Assembly: GCA_002373555.1 (NCBI GenBank)
Contig: DFKM01000072.1
Span: 1-7,825, forward strand
DNA length: 7,825 bases
Reading direction: 5' to 3'
Source of the DNA: Lachnospiraceae bacterium UBA3645
GTDB taxonomy: Bacteria; Bacillota; Clostridia; Lachnospirales; Lachnospiraceae
The translations under genes were made by a program, and so were the position numbers. Below, piece after piece: positions 6,411 to 7,825 of the stretch; within the stretch, counting starts at the first letter, position 1; each line of letters begins with the position of its first letter. The notes beneath the pieces are model-generated. The model was not told the DNA's origin. It ran no database searches and saw only the letters and a list, made by a program, of their open reading frames with translations.

Positions 6411-6439
6411 AAGATACAGGAAACATATTGGAAAGTCAA
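6411..6439 (-). promoter_or_regulatory. Candidate sigma-70/sigma-A promoter of mop
   Basis: On the minus strand TTGACT (6439-6434) matches the -35 consensus at 5/6. After exactly 17 bases comes TATCTT (6416-6411), matching 4/6, followed by more AT-rich sequence. Transcription would begin near 6404, giving a leader of about 125 nt. One copy of the repeated ATGTTTCCTG element lies exactly in the spacer between the two boxes. This is the best promoter candidate in the region. Confidence 0.55.
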
Positions 6440-6480
6440 CGGTTTTGCATCATTTTACCCGCATTTTCCGTTATTTATTT

Positions 6481-6593
6481 TTTAATATAACGACGAATTT
6501 AAGGTATATTTTTCGTCTGACATGAAATTTTGAGCGTTTATAATTCGATATTTCAAAATTTATGTTTCCTGATTTTAATATAAGTGCGATTTT
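6481..6593. repeat. Imperfect 20-bp direct repeat upstream of the mop promoter
   Basis: TTTAATATAA occurs at 6481-6490 and again at 6574-6583; the following ten bases are also related (CGACGAATTT and GTGCGATTTT), so about 16 of 20 positions match over a 93-bp offset. Between them lies an inverted repeat GACGAA (6492-6497) / TTCGTC (6512-6517). All lie upstream of the predicted -35 box, where activator sites or UP-like AT tracts would be found. Confidence 0.3.
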
Positions 6594-6639
6594 GACGGAT
6601 ATTCCGGCAGAATGGATCCTGTCACGATTTTACGGCAGC

Positions 6640-6672
6640 AAAAAACCGGGAACCCGCAGGCTCCCGGTTTTT
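6640..6672 (-). terminator. Intrinsic terminator of the AOR/ThiS-like unit
   Basis: An 11-bp perfect stem (6641-6651 with 6662-6672, core CCGGGA/TCCCGG) and a 10-base loop are followed on the minus strand by a six-T run (6645-6640). It starts only two bases after the stop codon of the ThiS-like gene. The A/T flanks are symmetrical, so it could work in both directions, but no plus-strand gene approaches it. It marks mop as the start of a new transcription unit. Confidence 0.9.
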
Positions 6673-6674
6673 CA

Positions 6675-6872
6675 TCAGCCGCCGCCCAGAAGATGGATCA
6701 CTTCCAGATCGTCGGTTTCCTCTATCACTGTGTTTTCATATTCCTCCGGCCAGATGACCTTCTTGTTCAGCTTCACGACCAGCTTCGGCCAGGTAAAGCT
6801 GTTTTCCCTGATCACATCCTGTACCGTGAGGCCCTCCCGAAAGCCTTTGTACTCCCGGTTGTTCAGCTTCAT
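6675..6872 (-). CDS. ThiS/MoaD-like ubiquitin-fold sulfur carrier paired with AOR
   Basis: 65 residues with the pattern of a small beta-grasp carrier: an N-terminal beta hairpin (1-12), a helix after LTVQD (15-23), a strand LVVKLNKKVI (31-40), and a final strand VIHLL leading to the terminal GGG (63-65). The C-terminal di-glycine is the site of adenylation and thiocarboxylation in ThiS and MoaD. It starts 3 bp after the AOR stop, with GGAG 8 nt upstream inside the AOR gene, so it is coupled to AOR. Small MoaD/ThiS proteins beside AOR genes are common; it probably supplies dithiolene sulfur for the tungsten-bispterin cofactor, although a structural subunit role has not been excluded. No E1-like activating enzyme is visible in the window. 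The FVGGG-like end is closer to ThiS than to the classic MoaD ending. Confidence 0.85.
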   Translation of the reverse strand: MKLNNREYKGFREGLTVQDVIRENSFTWPKLVVKLNKKVIWPEEYENTVIEETDDLEVIHLLGGG

Positions 6873-6875
6873 TTC

Positions 6876-7825
6876 TTATGCTCCTTCCTCCGCCAGCAGA
6901 GGTTCCACGACTTCCAGAAGCTCCGGAAGATCCATGCCCAGTTCCTTCAGATGCTCCACCGTAGGAACGCCATTTAACGTCCATCCGCGCTTCGGATACA
7001 CGGCATCGATCAGCTTCTGGTACTGTGCTTCACGATACTTTCGGGTCGCGGCCATTCTCTCCTGAAGAGACATGTTCTTCACCTGCTCTTCGGTATAGCC
7101 GGCCAGCTCCACGAGCTGTGTATCGTAACGCTCTTCTCTCCACAGATACTCATCCTCGAATACCGGACCCGCACTTCTGTAAGGGATCGCGTCATTGGCG
7201 CGAAGGCCCTTGCCCATACGGATGTTGAAGATACGCTGGAAATTATAGACTCTCTCGGACTGCCGGATCATGCCGTCGACATCGAGTTTGTTTCCCGTCA
7301 TCGCATAATACAGATTCAGGTAGTTCTCGACATGCTCGGGCACCATCTTGGGATCATCTGTCAGCGCATTGTCTGCCGGTACTATATCATTCCAGGGCAG
7401 TTTGCACAAGCCCATCAGGCCGAACCAGGTACGGAACATCGGATAGAAGTAGAGCGCTTCCGCCTTGTCCTCGAAGGTCGGGATCTGGTTGTTCACCTGA
7501 TCCATGAAAATGAGCCAGGCTTCGTCGTGCTGCGGGCCCTTGTTCGTCAGGCCGTAGCCGCCCTGCTGCGCCAGGGATTCCTTTGCCGAATATTCGGAGT
7601 ACTCCAGGCCCTTCTGCTCCATGCCGAAGTCGTTCATCTCGTTGATGTCGCCCCAGCCCATCTTCGCGAAATATTCCTTCTGCTTGTGGATGCCGAGTCC
7701 GGCGATCAGACCGAAGCCCTCGCCTCTCGCGATCTGATGCATCATCTCCAGATCGTCCGCCGCATTGCCCCAGGTAAGATCCAGTCCGCCTGTTCTCTCC
7801 TTATTCAGGATGCCGCGCTCATAGC
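6876..7825 (-). CDS. aor: Aldehyde ferredoxin oxidoreductase family tungstoenzyme, C-terminal half (5' end beyond window)
   Basis: The frame is open to the right edge, leaving the last 315 residues of a protein usually 600-700 long. The visible part starts in the segment GGLDLTWGNAADDLEMM, typical of AOR domain 2/3. It continues with KGLEYSEYSA...GYGLTNKGPQHDEAW, SERVYNFQRIFNIRMG, and the ending KRGWTLNGVPTVEHLKELG. The only visible cysteine, in MGLCKLPWN, fits the fourth ligand of the [4Fe-4S] cluster; the other three would lie upstream. In Pyrococcus AOR the pterin-binding motifs are DxxGL(D/C); here the corresponding places read RTGGLD and GLMGLC, so the first Asp of each is replaced. This suggests a divergent subfamily, and the substrate cannot be named. 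The family oxidises aldehydes to acids using a tungsten-bispterin centre with ferredoxin as acceptor. The protein is cytoplasmic and coupled to the ThiS-like gene downstream. Confidence 0.9.
   Translation of the reverse strand, partial: YERGILNKERTGGLDLTWGNAADDLEMMHQIARGEGFGLIAGLGIHKQKEYFAKMGWGDINEMNDFGMEQKGLEYSEYSAKESLAQQGGYGLTNKGPQHDEAWLIFMDQVNNQIPTFEDKAEALYFYPMFRTWFGLMGLCKLPWNDIVPADNALTDDPKMVPEHVENYLNLYYAMTGNKLDVDGMIRQSERVYNFQRIFNIRMGKGLRANDAIPYRSAGPVFEDEYLWREERYDTQLVELAGYTEEQVKNMSLQERMAATRKYREAQYQKLIDAVYPKRGWTLNGVPTVEHLKELGMDLPELLEVVEPLLAEEGA

Larger units (their letters stand above)
6298..6571. repeat. Three copies of an ATGTTTC element around the mop promoter
   Basis: TATGTTTCCTG occurs on the plus strand at 6561-6571 and on the minus strand at 6427-6417 (11/11 identical). 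A third copy, AATATGTTTC at 6298-6307 (plus strand), is the exact complement of GAAACATATT at 6420-6429. The middle copy fills the -10/-35 spacer of the candidate promoter and the third adjoins the ribosome binding site. The arrangement suggests an operator set for a regulator, possibly with DNA looping, though the AT-rich background raises the chance rate. Confidence 0.4.
6279..6674. other. AT-rich intergenic regulatory region between the AOR unit and mop
   Basis: About 396 bases without a convincing gene. Read leftward (minus strand), it holds the terminator of the AOR/ThiS-like unit, then about 200 bases of very AT-rich DNA with short direct and inverted repeats. After that come a candidate promoter and a roughly 125-nt leader with self-complementary segments ending in the mop ribosome binding site. 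The AT content contrasts sharply with the flanking genes. Short open frames here lack ribosome sites and recognisable products. Confidence 0.8.

Noticed and set aside
6440..6470. Sigma-54 promoter (GG-N10-GC) on the minus strand
   Set aside because: A GG and a GC have the right spacing, but the -24 box shares only the GG with TGGCAC and the -12 box reads ATGCA. The sigma-70 type match nearby is better.
6562..7065. Plus-strand frames across the ThiS-like and AOR genes
   Set aside because: They run through a terminator and antisense to two recognised genes; Ser/Arg/Phe-rich without motifs.
1..7825. CRISPR arrays, tRNA/rRNA genes, insertion sequences or phage genes
   Set aside because: I saw no regularly spaced repeats, no cloverleaf-like segments, no rRNA-like sequence and no transposase or integrase motifs.

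Overview
All genes in this window lie on the minus strand, so the biological order runs from high to low coordinates. The DNA is moderately GC-rich in coding regions, with an AT-rich promoter region, strong AAGGAGG-type ribosome binding sites and short-loop hairpin terminators. Together with oxygen-sensitive enzyme families (tungsten aldehyde oxidoreductase, HdrB-like CCG domains, radical SAM), this suggests a strict anaerobe, most likely a Firmicute (Clostridia, possibly gut). A sulfate reducer is less likely but possible. The taxonomy is inference.

Layout, in transcription order. (1) 7825-6876: C-terminal half of an aldehyde ferredoxin oxidoreductase (AOR) family tungstoenzyme, cut by the window edge. 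(2) 6872-6675: a 65-residue ThiS/MoaD-like protein ending in Gly-Gly-Gly, translationally coupled to the AOR gene. (3) 6672-6640: an intrinsic terminator closing that unit. (4) 6674-6279: an AT-rich intergenic stretch of about 400 bp with a candidate promoter, repeated motifs and a potentially structured 5' leader. (5) 6278-3351: a 975-residue single-chain molybdenum hydroxylase of the Mop type (two [2Fe-2S] clusters plus Mo-pterin domains, no FAD domain). (6) 3294-3268: a terminator-like hairpin, with a candidate promoter just upstream. (7) 3230-990: a 746-residue flavin/iron-sulfur protein with a GltD-like N-terminus, two ferredoxin-type cysteine clusters and two CCG domains. (8) 993-745: an 82-residue protein with two CxxC pairs. 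(9) 656-1: the N-terminal 218 residues of a radical SAM protein, running off the left edge.

Genes 5, 7, 8 and 9 match, from memory, a neighbourhood best known from Desulfovibrio vulgaris (around DVU1551-DVU1559). There a Mop-type aldehyde oxidoreductase sits with a flavin/Fe-S/CCG protein, a small CxxC protein and a radical SAM protein (TrsS), plus other genes that would lie beyond the left edge here. To my knowledge the function of that accessory set is not established. A reasonable model is that Mop oxidises an aldehyde or related compound, the 746-residue protein takes the electrons, and the small Cys protein and radical SAM enzyme serve maturation, sulfur/redox chemistry or cofactor supply.

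Two sequence features suggest unequal expression within this cluster. The Mop gene uses almost only CGT, CGC and AGA for arginine, whereas the radical SAM gene is dominated by CGG. In addition, a hairpin terminator or attenuator separates Mop from the accessory genes. The most interesting parts are the Mop accessory system, the unusual flavin/CCG hub protein, and the Mop leader region.
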